The translations under genes and the position numbers were made by a program. A stretch of DNA of 64,000 nt from JALZAI01 sp038212215 (lineage in GTDB: Bacteria; Actinomycetota; Actinomycetes; Mycobacteriales; Jatrophihabitantaceae). The stretch spans positions 20,062-84,061 of the forward strand of contig JBBQUT010000019.1 in the NCBI GenBank assembly GCA_038212215.1, read 5' to 3'. Positions 1-7,764 of this stretch are shown here, piece by piece (within the stretch, counting starts at the first letter, position 1; the number at the start of each line of letters is the position of its first letter). The notes beneath the pieces were generated by a model. It saw only the letters and a list, made by a program, of their open reading frames with translations, was not told where the DNA came from and did no database searches.

Positions 1-1
1 G

Positions 2-148
2 TCGCTGCAACGCGCCGGCGACGTCTTGTGGGCGTACAGCTCCGCGCAGATCTACGAGCTCTTGGTGCTGCGCTGCGGCTGGAATCTCGAGCAATATGCC
101 GATTTCATCGCCGCCGGCATGGCGGCACAGCTATCCGCCGCCTCCTGA
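2..148 (+). CDS. TetR-family regulator, C-terminal end (5' partial)
   Basis: Only the last 48 codons are present; the gene begins before the window. The tail reads GDVLWAYSSAQIYELLVLRC followed by GWNLEQYADFIAAGMAAQL. This is the usual ending of TetR-type repressors, the last helices of the ligand-binding and dimerisation domain, with the common 'RGWS-E-Y--F-A' pattern. The DNA-binding domain is not visible, so the target and ligand cannot be guessed. Its 3' end overlaps the convergent SGNH hydrolase gene by 18 bp. The family call is inferred from the tail alone. Confidence 0.6.
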   Translation, partial: SLQRAGDVLWAYSSAQIYELLVLRCGWNLEQYADFIAAGMAAQLSAAS

Positions 149-1039
149 CATCGAGCCGCTTTCCGAGCCCGCTGCAGTGGCTCTCGGGGCTAGCATTCGC
201 CACTGATGACTAGCGACGCCGAGCACATCGAGATCGGGACGCTTGGCCTCGAGCCCGTCGCCGCTGGAGCGCCCGCGCAGGTGCCTGCCGACCCACGGCA
301 GCAGGTGCGTGCGTGCCCACAGGAGGTCTTCGCGCCGTCCTGGAGCGGTGTAGGTCATCAACGGCCACGGCTCGTCCGGGTCAGCGGCGGGCCGCCCCAG
401 GGCGCGGGCGGCCGACCGGGCGACCCGCTCATGCCCGCCCGCGGACAGGTGCAAGCGATCCTCGCTAAAGGATCGCCGATCGCGCAACGTCGCGAGCGCC
501 CAGAGGTCGACCAGCACGCAGCCCTGACGCGCCGCAATCACGCGCAGGTGCTCGTTGTAGACCGCGATCTTGCCGCGTACCAGGCGCAGCACCGGCGTTG
601 CCCCGACATCGAATCCGACGAACACCATCACCTGCGAGCCGGCAGCGCGCAGTTGCACGACGGCGGCCTCGTATCGCGTGGCTACCTCGTCGGGATCCGA
701 ACTCCGCCGGAGCATGTCATTACCGCCGGCGGAGAAGCTGACCAGATCCGGCCGACGTTCGAGCGCGACGGCCACCTGGTCGTCGATGATCTGGCCGAGA
801 ACCCGGCCGCGAACGGCGAGGTTGGCGTAGCGCAGGTCCGGGTCATCGGCAGCGAGCAGATCGGCCAAACGGTCGGCCCAGCCCGCGAACGTGCCGTCAG
901 GGCGCACGTCGTTGAGGCCCTCGGTGAAGCTGTCGCCCAGCGCGATGAAGCTGTGCGGTCGCAGCCGGTTCGGTGCCTGCATGGGCAGCATTGTGCGTCC
1001 GGGTCTGCTGGCTACGCCACCATTTTCCGCGTTCGTCAC
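131..1039 (-). CDS. SGNH/GDSL-family hydrolase
   Basis: Predicted esterase or lipase of the SGNH fold, 302 aa from a GTG start. The four family blocks are present in order: GDSFTEG near residues 35-41 (nucleophile Ser37), a block-II Gly (VRG, near 77), GGND near 105-108 (oxyanion Asn107) and DRLH near 194-197 (Asp194/His197 completing the triad). There is no signal peptide, so it is probably cytoplasmic. The start is uncertain: ATG at 991 or 982 would remove a non-conserved leader and still keep the catalytic core. The C-terminal 45 residues are a Ser/Gly-rich tail. The gene is divergent from the ECF sigma gene. The substrate is unknown. Confidence 0.85.
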   Translation of the reverse strand: MTNAENGGVASRPGRTMLPMQAPNRLRPHSFIALGDSFTEGLNDVRPDGTFAGWADRLADLLAADDPDLRYANLAVRGRVLGQIIDDQVAVALERRPDLVSFSAGGNDMLRRSSDPDEVATRYEAAVVQLRAAGSQVMVFVGFDVGATPVLRLVRGKIAVYNEHLRVIAARQGCVLVDLWALATLRDRRSFSEDRLHLSAGGHERVARSAARALGRPAADPDEPWPLMTYTAPGRREDLLWARTHLLPWVGRHLRGRSSGDGLEAKRPDLDVLGVASHQWRMLAPRATAAGSESGSMSGGGG

Positions 1040-1127
1040 TAGAACCTATGGAGATACCATCGCTTATGCGACATCCGGGCGGTCGACTGCCGACGCTTGG
1101 AACCACCGCGACGTTGGAGTACGAACA

Positions 1128-1673
1128 GTGTCCGTGGAAGCTGCGCTAGAGGACGTGGGGCTGCGCCTGAACCAGGGCCGCCCCGAAGCCCTGGAAGAGG
1201 CATATCGCGCCCTCGGCCCGCTGGTGATGTCCTATCTCTCGCGCTACGTCCCGCACCCAGACGTCGAAGACGTCATGCAGCGCGTGTTCTACGAGGTCTG
1301 GCGGGTCCACGAGCGGTATGACCCTTCGATGTCGCTTCGAGGCTGGGTCCTCGGCATCGCCCGCAAACGCGCGATCGACCACCTGCGCAAGCGGCGTGAC
1401 GTCGTCGTGCCGCTTGACTCGATGCGCGAGATCACCGGCGACGACGGCCGCGAGGTAGCCGAGCGCATGGTGTGGGCCGACGAGGTCCGCGGCGCTCTCG
1501 ATCTGCTTCCAGATGCGCAGCGCAAAGTAATCGAACTGGCGTACTTCGACGGCTACACCCAGGCGGAGATCGCGAAGGTACTGGACGTCCCGTTGGGAAC
1601 GGTCAAAACCCGCACGTCCCGCGGCCTGCATCGTATGGCCAGTCTGCTCGAGAGTTCGCGAGGTATCACATGA
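1128..1673 (+). CDS. ECF (extracytoplasmic function) RNA polymerase sigma factor
   Basis: A 181-aa group-4 sigma factor. Region 2 runs from about residue 20 to 88 (EEAYRALGPLVMSYLSRYV ... VEDVMQRVFYEVWRVHERY ... LRGWVLGIARKRAIDHLRK). Region 4 runs from about 115 to 175 and contains LLPDAQRKVIELAYFDGYT and the recognition helix QAEIAKVLDVPLGTVKTRTS. I chose GTG 1128 because GGAG at 1116-1119 sits 8 nt upstream. An open frame continues upstream to 891, but it is antisense to the SGNH gene and shows no sigma homology. The stop overlaps the anti-sigma start as ATGA. ECF factors of this type, paired with RskA-like anti-sigmas, answer envelope or oxidative stress. The signal here is unknown. Confidence 0.93.
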   Translation: MSVEAALEDVGLRLNQGRPEALEEAYRALGPLVMSYLSRYVPHPDVEDVMQRVFYEVWRVHERYDPSMSLRGWVLGIARKRAIDHLRKRRDVVVPLDSMREITGDDGREVAERMVWADEVRGALDLLPDAQRKVIELAYFDGYTQAEIAKVLDVPLGTVKTRTSRGLHRMASLLESSRGIT

Positions 1674-2389
1674 GCGCCCACGTTTCCGATGAACTGCCCC
1701 TCCTGCTCACCGGCGAGGCGTCCCGAGATGTCGTCATCGAATCCGCCGCACATCTGCGGTCCTGCGGTGACTGCCAGCAGGAACTGATCATGGCGGTGGT
1801 CGCGCACGCATCACTGACCTCGGCGCAGCGCTTCGCTCCTGAAGTGATCTCCGGGCCGCCGGAGCTAGCTTCGGTTCCCGACCCGACTGAGGCTTCGTCC
1901 CCAGCGGCACTGCCCGACCTCTCGCAGATGTTCGCGAAGGTCCGCAACGAGGCAACACAGCAGCGCACGTCGTCGCGTCGGCGTAACCGGTTGCTCGCAG
2001 CGGCAGCGGCCGCGGTCGTCGTTGCCGGCGGCGCGGCGGCGGTCACGGCCAACCTCGGGTCGGACAGCCCGTCCGGCAAGCAGATCGCGTTGCGGGCCTA
2101 TGGCGTCGGCAATGCCGGGGCAACCGCGGTTGTCCGATCCGGCGGCCACATGGAGATCAACGCAGCCGCACTGCCGGATCTCTCCTCGCGGCACTACGAG
2201 GTATGGCTCACCGACGGCAAGCGCACCCGCATGCAGCCGATCGGTTGGATCGGGCCCGATGGCAACGCGACGCTCACCGTCCCGTCCAACCTGATGCAGA
2301 ACTTCAGCGATATCGAGGTCAGCGTGCAAGACGTCAACGCCGAACCGAAGTACAGCGGAACCAGCGTGCTACGCGGCGCCTACGCCTGA
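1670..2389 (+). CDS. Anti-sigma factor with zinc-finger motif and RskA-type C-terminal domain
   Basis: A 239-aa partner of the preceding sigma factor, translationally coupled through ATGA at 1670-1673. The N-terminal part carries H-x3-C-x2-C (His28, Cys32, Cys35), the ZAS anti-sigma fold that binds the sigma factor. One Ala/Val-rich membrane helix follows at about residues 107-128, after an Arg-rich stop (SSRRRNR). The C-terminal 100 residues lie outside the membrane and resemble the RskA C-terminal domain (YEVWLTDGKRTRMQPIGWIG). In that family, regulated proteolysis of the anti-sigma factor releases the sigma factor. The CPBP protease at 6926 is unrelated as far as can be seen. Confidence 0.88.
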   Translation: MSAHVSDELPLLLTGEASRDVVIESAAHLRSCGDCQQELIMAVVAHASLTSAQRFAPEVISGPPELASVPDPTEASSPAALPDLSQMFAKVRNEATQQRTSSRRRNRLLAAAAAAVVVAGGAAAVTANLGSDSPSGKQIALRAYGVGNAGATAVVRSGGHMEINAAALPDLSSRHYEVWLTDGKRTRMQPIGWIGPDGNATLTVPSNLMQNFSDIEVSVQDVNAEPKYSGTSVLRGAYA

Positions 2390-2471
2390 TGTAGGCGGTT
2401 ACTGTCGTGCTCAACCGCGTGATCTTCATTCGCGCAAGCGGCAACTGGGCCCGAAGCACGCGCCGGGTGAC

Positions 2472-3293
2472 TCACGAACCGGACGTGGCCGATTTCTTCA
2501 GCCGCGGCGGCAACGGGACGAACATGCTTGTCTTCGCCGCGTACTCGGCCCATCCGTCGCGCTTGGACATGGATTTCTCCAGGGTGCGGGCACCTGAGCC
2601 GAGTGTCAGCAGCAAGGTCATCACGATCGGCGCGTAGATGGTGACGACGCCCGGCCATGCGTCCGCAGCGACAAGGAAGATGCCCCACCACACGCAGGCA
2701 TCCCCGAAGTAGTTCGGGTGGCGCGTGTAGCGCCAGAGGCCGGTGTCAATCAGCTTGCCCTTGTGCGCCGGATCAGCACGGAAGCGTTCCATCTGCGTGT
2801 CGCCCACCGCTTCGAAGAACACCCCGACGCACCAGAGCGCGACACCCGTCCAGGCCAGCCAGCTCACCGCGCCCCCCTCGAAGCTGCCGACCACGATCGG
2901 CGACGCGATTACCAAGGCCAGCAATCCCTGCAACAGGTAGATGGAGCGCAAAGCATAGAGATCCGGGTTGCCCTTTGCGTTGGCAAGCAATTGCTCGTAG
3001 CGCGGATCCTCCGGCTTGCCGATTGAGCGGCGACCGATGTGCGTGGCCAGACGGAGCCCCCACAGGACGGGCAGCAACAACAGTAACCAGCGGCGCAGAT
3101 CGTTGCCGTGCCCGGACGAGCAGATGAACGCGGCCACGGCTGCCACGGCGAACAGCAGACCCCACGCGACGTCGACGACGCTGTGCTTGCCTGCGACTTT
3201 CGATGCGACGAACGCGACTGCTAGCACGGCGACTACCGCGCCGGCCACCCATGGAAGTGACGCGGCGAACGAGGCGCCGTCGAAGGAATTCAC
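2472..3293 (-). CDS. DUF1295 membrane protein (steroid 5-alpha-reductase / isoprenylcysteine methyltransferase fold)
   Basis: A 273-aa polytopic membrane protein with six or seven hydrophobic segments. The C-terminal part holds LWRYTRHPNYFGDACVWWG, the family signature (Arg-His-Pro-Asn-Tyr), thought to bind NADPH in the reductases. The GTG start overlaps the stop of the cyclopropane synthase gene as GTGA at 3290-3293, so it is the last gene of the lipid operon. Genes of this family often follow FAD oxidoreductase, DUF1365 and CFA-synthase genes. By context it may reduce or modify the acyl chains that these enzymes make. The exact reaction is unknown. Confidence 0.85.
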   Translation of the reverse strand: MNSFDGASFAASLPWVAGAVVAVLAVAFVASKVAGKHSVVDVAWGLLFAVAAVAAFICSSGHGNDLRRWLLLLLPVLWGLRLATHIGRRSIGKPEDPRYEQLLANAKGNPDLYALRSIYLLQGLLALVIASPIVVGSFEGGAVSWLAWTGVALWCVGVFFEAVGDTQMERFRADPAHKGKLIDTGLWRYTRHPNYFGDACVWWGIFLVAADAWPGVVTIYAPIVMTLLLTLGSGARTLEKSMSKRDGWAEYAAKTSMFVPLPPRLKKSATSGS

Positions 3294-5299
3294 GCCTGTT
3301 GTGTACCCGCCGCCCACGGTCGCATCGCAGGCATGTGACTGACTCCGTTCGTGGTCGGGCGGACTGCGAGGAACTGATCGACACCCATCCGGCCTTGTTC
3401 GAAACTGAGCGCCCCGCCGACGAGGTAGAGCCGCCACACCCGGGCCGTCTCCTCGCCTACGAGTCCGACGAACTGCGACCAGTGACCTTCCAGAGTATCG
3501 ATCCAATGCCTGACTGTGGTGACGTAGTGCTCGCGCATCGCCTCCACGTCACGGATCTCGAATCCGGCGTGGTCCAGATGCGCGAGTGTCTGCGCCAGCG
3601 GGCGCATATGCATGTCCGGCGCGATATAGGCTTCGATGAATTTGCCACCGCCCGGCGCGGTGCCTTCGCGTCGCGACATCTGCTGCAACAGCAGGCGTCC
3701 GGTCGGCTTGAGCGCGCCGAACAGGATGTTCGCGTATGTCGGGTACTGCCCTTCGCCGACGTGCTCGCCCATCTCGATCGAACTGACGGCGTCGAAGGTC
3801 TCGCTGGTGTCGCTGAGTTCGCGATAGTCCTGCAGCCGCACCTCGATCCGGCCGGCAAGGCCCCGGTCGGCAACGCGTTTGGCGATGTGGTCGCGCTGCT
3901 CGGCAGCCAGGGTAATTCCTGTCGCCTGCACGCCGTAGTGCTCGACGGCGTGCAGGATCAGCGAACCCCAGCCGCAGCCGACGTCGAGCAGCCGCATGCC
4001 GGGCTGCAGTCCTAGCTTGCGGCAGATGAGATCCAGCTTGGCGCGTTGCGCCTCGACCAGCGACTGCCCGGGCGAGGTGAAGTAGGCCGAGGAGTACGCC
4101 ATCGTCTCGTCCAGCAACGTCTCGTAGAACGCGTTGGACAGGTCGTAATGGTGCGAGATCGCGGCGCGATCACGCGCCTTGCTGTGCAGTCGGCCGGTGA
4201 GGCGGGCCTCGGTCGCGGGTGCCTTCGGCGGCGCACCGAACGCGCCCAGCCGCAGCGCCGTGACCGAAGCCTTGAGCGCGGCACCGACACCGAGCGAGAC
4301 GCCCGACTCCGCACCCGCCGGCGACAGCTTCCAGGCGCGGCGGAAGCCCTCGGCGAGATCACCCTCGACATCGATGTCGCCGGTGACATAAGCGCGTGCC
4401 AGTCCCAGCTCCCCCGGCGCCCACAGCAAGCGACGCAACGCGCGGCGCGAGCGGATCACCAGGGTCGGGCCGTCGGCCGGTCCGGTCTCGCTACCGTCCC
4501 AGGCACGCAGCCGGACGGGCAATTCGACCCCAACTGTGTCGCGGACCAATGCGGCGAGACGGTCCGCGGCGGTGGCTTTGGTCATCGTGTCCTCCGAGTG
4601 GGACGGGCGTGGTTGGACCGGCAATCCCTTGCGCCATAAGCGGATGCCGTGAACGGTGATCAGAGCGCGAACCAGCCAGTTCTCGAGCGGGTGTCGCAAG
4701 GTCGCCCTGATAACAGCCGCGGTCCCGGCTGGCCTGGCGATGCCGCGGACGGACGCGACGAAAGGCTTCTGGTGCCGGCGGTGCAGGGTGATCGAAATAG
4801 CCAGCGTGTCGCCCGGTTCGGGCACGCTCATCCGGTAGAAGCCGTCCACCGGATAGAACGGTGACACGTAGAACTGCTTCTCGGTATCCGCGCGTCCGGC
4901 ATCGTCGGTACGCAGCAGATAGCGGTGCCGTTGCCCGTAGGTGTTGTGCACTTCAGCCACAGTGCAGACAAGCACGCCGTCGGCGTCGTGACACCAGAAC
5001 AGCGACAGCGGATTGAAGACATAGCCGATACTGCGGGCGTTGCTGAGCATGGTGATGCGGCCGCCACCTAGCTCGACGCCGTTCTCGGCGAGATAGTCGT
5101 CCAGATTCTGCCGCAATGTGCGCGCCGGATCGCCGAGGTGATCGCGCGCTTCAAAACGGGCCAGCCAACGCAGACCGGGGGGCAGCCGAGGGAGGTCGTC
5201 GAGATCGACGAACCACTGGACGCTTCGGTGCCGCACGTCGTGGCGCACCGGATCAGTGCGGACGTGCGCGATGTCGATCTCGTACAGGCGCGCCTTCAT
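3290..5299 (-). CDS. DUF1365 domain joined in frame to cyclopropane-fatty-acyl-phospholipid synthase
   Basis: One open frame of 669 codons. Residues 1 to about 230 are a DUF1365 protein (SIGYVFNPLSLFWCHDADG, EVHNTYGQRHRYLL, KQFYVSPFYPVDGFY). Residues 239 to about 655 are a SAM-dependent CFA synthase: SHHYDLSNAFY at 382-392, the SAM loop LLDVGCGWG at 437-445, and the family segments SSIEMGEHVG and MREHYVTTVRHW. CFA synthase transfers a methylene or methyl group from SAM to an unsaturated acyl chain of membrane phospholipid. These two proteins are normally separate neighbours. Here no stop codon separates them, yet an internal ATG at 4585 has a strong GGAGG just upstream. The enzyme may be made both fused and alone. 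Confidence 0.88.
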   Translation of the reverse strand: MKARLYEIDIAHVRTDPVRHDVRHRSVQWFVDLDDLPRLPPGLRWLARFEARDHLGDPARTLRQNLDDYLAENGVELGGGRITMLSNARSIGYVFNPLSLFWCHDADGVLVCTVAEVHNTYGQRHRYLLRTDDAGRADTEKQFYVSPFYPVDGFYRMSVPEPGDTLAISITLHRRHQKPFVASVRGIARPAGTAAVIRATLRHPLENWLVRALITVHGIRLWRKGLPVQPRPSHSEDTMTKATAADRLAALVRDTVGVELPVRLRAWDGSETGPADGPTLVIRSRRALRRLLWAPGELGLARAYVTGDIDVEGDLAEGFRRAWKLSPAGAESGVSLGVGAALKASVTALRLGAFGAPPKAPATEARLTGRLHSKARDRAAISHHYDLSNAFYETLLDETMAYSSAYFTSPGQSLVEAQRAKLDLICRKLGLQPGMRLLDVGCGWGSLILHAVEHYGVQATGITLAAEQRDHIAKRVADRGLAGRIEVRLQDYRELSDTSETFDAVSSIEMGEHVGEGQYPTYANILFGALKPTGRLLLQQMSRREGTAPGGGKFIEAYIAPDMHMRPLAQTLAHLDHAGFEIRDVEAMREHYVTTVRHWIDTLEGHWSQFVGLVGEETARVWRLYLVGGALSFEQGRMGVDQFLAVRPTTNGVSHMPAMRPWAAGTQQA
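4583..4595 (-). promoter_or_regulatory. Internal ribosome binding site and ATG for the CFA synthase half
   Basis: On the minus strand GGAGG (4595-4591) lies 5 nt before ATG (4585-4583), which begins MTKATAADRLAALV, exactly where a free-standing CFA synthase would start. It lies inside the open frame shared with the DUF1365 domain. Confidence 0.6.
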
Positions 5300-5303
5300 G
5301 TGC

Positions 5304-6572
5304 TCACCAGCTCACGCCGAGGCTCACCGCCGCGTCGACGCCCGATCGCGCTCCGTCCTCGTGGAATCCCCAGCCGTGGTAGGCGCCGGCAAAGGCGAGC
5401 GCGCTGTCGTTGAGCTCCGGCAGCCGTTCGCGCGCAGCCACCGACTGCAGGGTGTAGACCGGATGTTCGTACTGCATGCGGTCGATGACCGTGTTCGGGT
5501 CGACGCGGTGCTCGGCATTCAAGGACACTACGTAGCTGCGGTCGGCACCGAGTTCGTCCAGGCGCTGCAAGCGATTCATGTTGTAACTCACCTCGACGGC
5601 GGTGGGCAGCGCGGTACACGACGGCATCGCATAGTTCCAGGATGCCTGCGCACGCCGGGCCCGCGGCAACACCGAGGTGTCGGTGTGCAACAGCGTGGGG
5701 TTGACCGTGTAATCGATGGCGCCGAGCAATGCGCGTTCTGCGGCGGTCGGGGTCACCAGCATGTCCAGCGCCTGGTGCGGATGGGTGGCGAGCACGGCGG
5801 CGTCGAAGTGCGCGACGGTGTCCGCATCGTCACGGATCTCGACACCGCTCGCGGTCCGACGTACCGCTCGGATCGGGGTGGACGTCTCAACCGCAGTCAG
5901 TGCCTTGACAAGCTTTTCGACGTAGCGCGCGGAACCGCCGGTCACCGTGTACCAAGTGGGCGCGCCGGTGACGCTGAGCATCCCGTGGTTGTCGAGAAAC
6001 GCGAACAGGAAGCGCGCCGGGTAGTCCCCGGCCTGCGTGGGTGCGGTCGACCAGACTGCGGCAACGATCGGCGTGACGAAGTGAGCGACGAAATACGGCG
6101 AAAACTGCCCGGTCTGTAGGAACTGCGCCAGGGTGAGCTCATCGTCGTTGCCAGAAAGCAGTGCGCGGGCGCGGGCGTGGAATCGGCGCACCTCGGTGAG
6201 CATCCGCAGGTAGCGCGGCTTGCGTACCGTGCGCAGCGATGGGAGCAGCCCGCTGAGGCCCCGGCCGCCGGCGTACTCGAGCCCGCATCCGGCGCAGGCG
6301 ACGGACATGCTCATGTCAGACTCCTGCGTCTGCACGTCCAGTTCGGCGAACAGGCGCAGCAACTGCGGGTACGTGCGATGGTTGTGCACGATGAAACCGG
6401 TGTCGACACCGATCGCGCGACCCCCGGCAGCGGCTACCTCGTGGGTGTCGGCGTGGCCGCCGGGTCGAGAATCAGCCTCGAAGAGGGTGACGTCGTCGGC
6501 GCGCTGCAGGACGTGCGCTGCCGTGAGGCCGGCGACTCCGCTGCCGATGACCGCGATCCTGCGTCGTGCCAC
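5304..6572 (-). CDS. FAD-dependent oxidoreductase of the amine oxidase/NAD(P)-binding type
   Basis: A 422-aa flavoprotein. The N-terminus carries the dinucleotide-binding motif IAVIGSGVAGLTAAHVL (Gly10-x-Gly12-x2-Gly15), followed by LFEADSRPGGHADTHEV, the FAD ribose acid and the GG doublet typical of the amine oxidase/desaturase group. It resembles proteins found next to DUF1365 and CFA synthase (the M. tuberculosis Rv0447c-Rv0449c neighbourhood, from memory). It is the first gene of this minus-strand operon; only 4 nt separate its stop from the DUF1365 start. By context it probably oxidises or reduces the acyl chain before or after methylation. The substrate is not determined. Confidence 0.85.
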   Translation of the reverse strand: MARRRIAVIGSGVAGLTAAHVLQRADDVTLFEADSRPGGHADTHEVAAAGGRAIGVDTGFIVHNHRTYPQLLRLFAELDVQTQESDMSMSVACAGCGLEYAGGRGLSGLLPSLRTVRKPRYLRMLTEVRRFHARARALLSGNDDELTLAQFLQTGQFSPYFVAHFVTPIVAAVWSTAPTQAGDYPARFLFAFLDNHGMLSVTGAPTWYTVTGGSARYVEKLVKALTAVETSTPIRAVRRTASGVEIRDDADTVAHFDAAVLATHPHQALDMLVTPTAAERALLGAIDYTVNPTLLHTDTSVLPRARRAQASWNYAMPSCTALPTAVEVSYNMNRLQRLDELGADRSYVVSLNAEHRVDPNTVIDRMQYEHPVYTLQSVAARERLPELNDSALAFAGAYHGWGFHEDGARSGVDAAVSLGVSW

Positions 6573-6738
6573 GTTGTGCCGTCCCTCTACGTATCACGCC
6601 TCCCGTGGGCGTCCCACCCGCTCATTCGCAGAATCGGTCGCGGCGGTTCCATAGCACCGCGGAAGCGACCTAGCTCACGTGAAACGCCCGGGCGCTTCGA
6701 GGGCGGGATGTTGGGGTGGGCTCAGGGAGAGAAATAGC

Positions 6739-6780
6739 GAAAGGGCGACGGCACGGGAGGGATGTGCCGTTCGCCCTTTC
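6739..6780. repeat. Long near-perfect inverted repeat (hairpin) in a divergent intergenic region
   Basis: Arms GAAAGGGCGACGGCAC (6739-6754) and GTGCCGTTCGCCCTTTC (6764-6780) pair over 16 bp with one bulged T, around a 9-nt loop (GGGAGGGAT). There is no U-run on either side, so it is not a standard intrinsic terminator. It sits about 160 nt before the start of the leftward operon and 145 nt before the rightward gene. It could be a structured 5' leader, an sRNA or a protein-binding site. Confidence 0.7.
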
Positions 6781-6913
6781 ACGACCAGCATAGGGCATAG
6801 CGACCATGATCGGTCAACAGCACGCGAAGTACCTTTCCCGCATGCAGACCGACTCCTTCGAGACGTGGACGACCGGTATGCCGCACAGCCGCTCGTCCTC
6901 GCCCCGCAATCCT

Positions 6914-6919
6914 TAAGCT
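6914..6919 (+). promoter_or_regulatory. -10 hexamer TAAGCT, probable leaderless promoter
   Basis: TAAGCT ends 6 nt before the GTG at 6926. That places the transcription start at or next to the start codon. No Shine-Dalgarno sequence is present. Confidence 0.5.
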
Positions 6920-6925
6920 GAGCGG

Positions 6926-7720
6926 GTGGACGCTGATCGGGTAGCTCTGGCGCCCGCCACCGAAACCTCCTCGGTACGGGAACGTCCCGGGTGGGAACTA
7001 ATGGCCGTGCTCGGCGTGTCGCTGGGCATGTCCGGCATCTACGCACTGCTGCATCTGGTGCGCGCCGAACTCACCGTCGTGGGCGGCATCGGCGCCACGA
7101 CGTCCACCGTCGTCAGCGGCACGCAGACCACGCACCCGTGGCTGGATCTGCTCGACGATCTGGCGAATCTGCTCAACGGGATCGCGCCACCATTGCTGGC
7201 GCTCGTGTTGCTCGCCCGCTCGCCGGGCGGCCGCGGCCTCGGTATCGGGCTGGATCTCGCCCGGCGAAAAGTCGAGTCGTTGCAGGGCGTCGGCTTTCTA
7301 GCGGTGATCGGCATCCCAGGCCTGGCGCTGGTCTATCTTGCGCACCGGCTCGGGGTGAACGCCTCGCTGGACGTCGTCGACTTCCCCGACGTCTGGTACC
7401 GAGTGCCGTATTTGTTGCTCTCAGCCTTCCAGAACGGATTCGCCGAGGAAATCGTTGTCGTCGGGTTCATGCTGACCCGGCTGCGGCAGTGCGGGTGGAG
7501 CGCCGAGCGCTCCATCATCGCCAGCGCGACCCTGCGCGGCAGCTACCACCTGTACCAAGGGTTCGGCGGCTTTGCGGGGAACTTCGCGATGGGTTTGGTG
7601 TTCGGTTGGTGGTTCCGGCGCACCGGACGAGTGCTGCCGCTCGTTCTCGCGCACTTCCTGCTCGATGCGGTCAGCTTCGTCGGGTACCTCTACCTGGCGC
7701 CGCGTCTGAACTGGATCTGA
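6926..7720 (+). CDS. CPBP-family intramembrane metalloprotease (CAAX/Abi-like)
   Basis: A 264-aa integral membrane protein with about seven hydrophobic segments. The three motifs of the CPBP (Rce1-like) family are visible: FAEE-x9-R (Glu174, Glu175, Arg185), a His in SYHLYQGFGG (His208) and LAHFLLD (His243, Asp247). Glu and His residues are the expected zinc ligands or catalytic residues. Family members cleave peptides in the membrane or process small secreted peptides, though most actinobacterial ones are uncharacterised. The GTG start is preceded by a -10 hexamer rather than a ribosome site. Its relation to the next gene is unclear. Confidence 0.88.
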   Translation: MDADRVALAPATETSSVRERPGWELMAVLGVSLGMSGIYALLHLVRAELTVVGGIGATTSTVVSGTQTTHPWLDLLDDLANLLNGIAPPLLALVLLARSPGGRGLGIGLDLARRKVESLQGVGFLAVIGIPGLALVYLAHRLGVNASLDVVDFPDVWYRVPYLLLSAFQNGFAEEIVVVGFMLTRLRQCGWSAERSIIASATLRGSYHLYQGFGGFAGNFAMGLVFGWWFRRTGRVLPLVLAHFLLDAVSFVGYLYLAPRLNWI

Positions 7721-7764
7721 ACTCGCTCGCGCTAGCGCACCGGATGCTGGCATTCTCGGCGGAC

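Larger units (their letters stand above)
6573..6925. other. 353-nt intergenic region between divergent genes
   Basis: No gene is visible. It must hold the promoter of the lipid operon (leftward) and that of the CPBP gene (rightward, TAAGCT at 6914). It also contains a strong hairpin at 6739-6780, listed separately. Short reading frames here have no recognisable product. Confidence 0.6.

Noticed and set aside
6675..7046. 123-codon minus-strand frame across the intergenic hairpin
   Set aside because: It runs antisense into the CPBP gene and has no homology or ribosome site.
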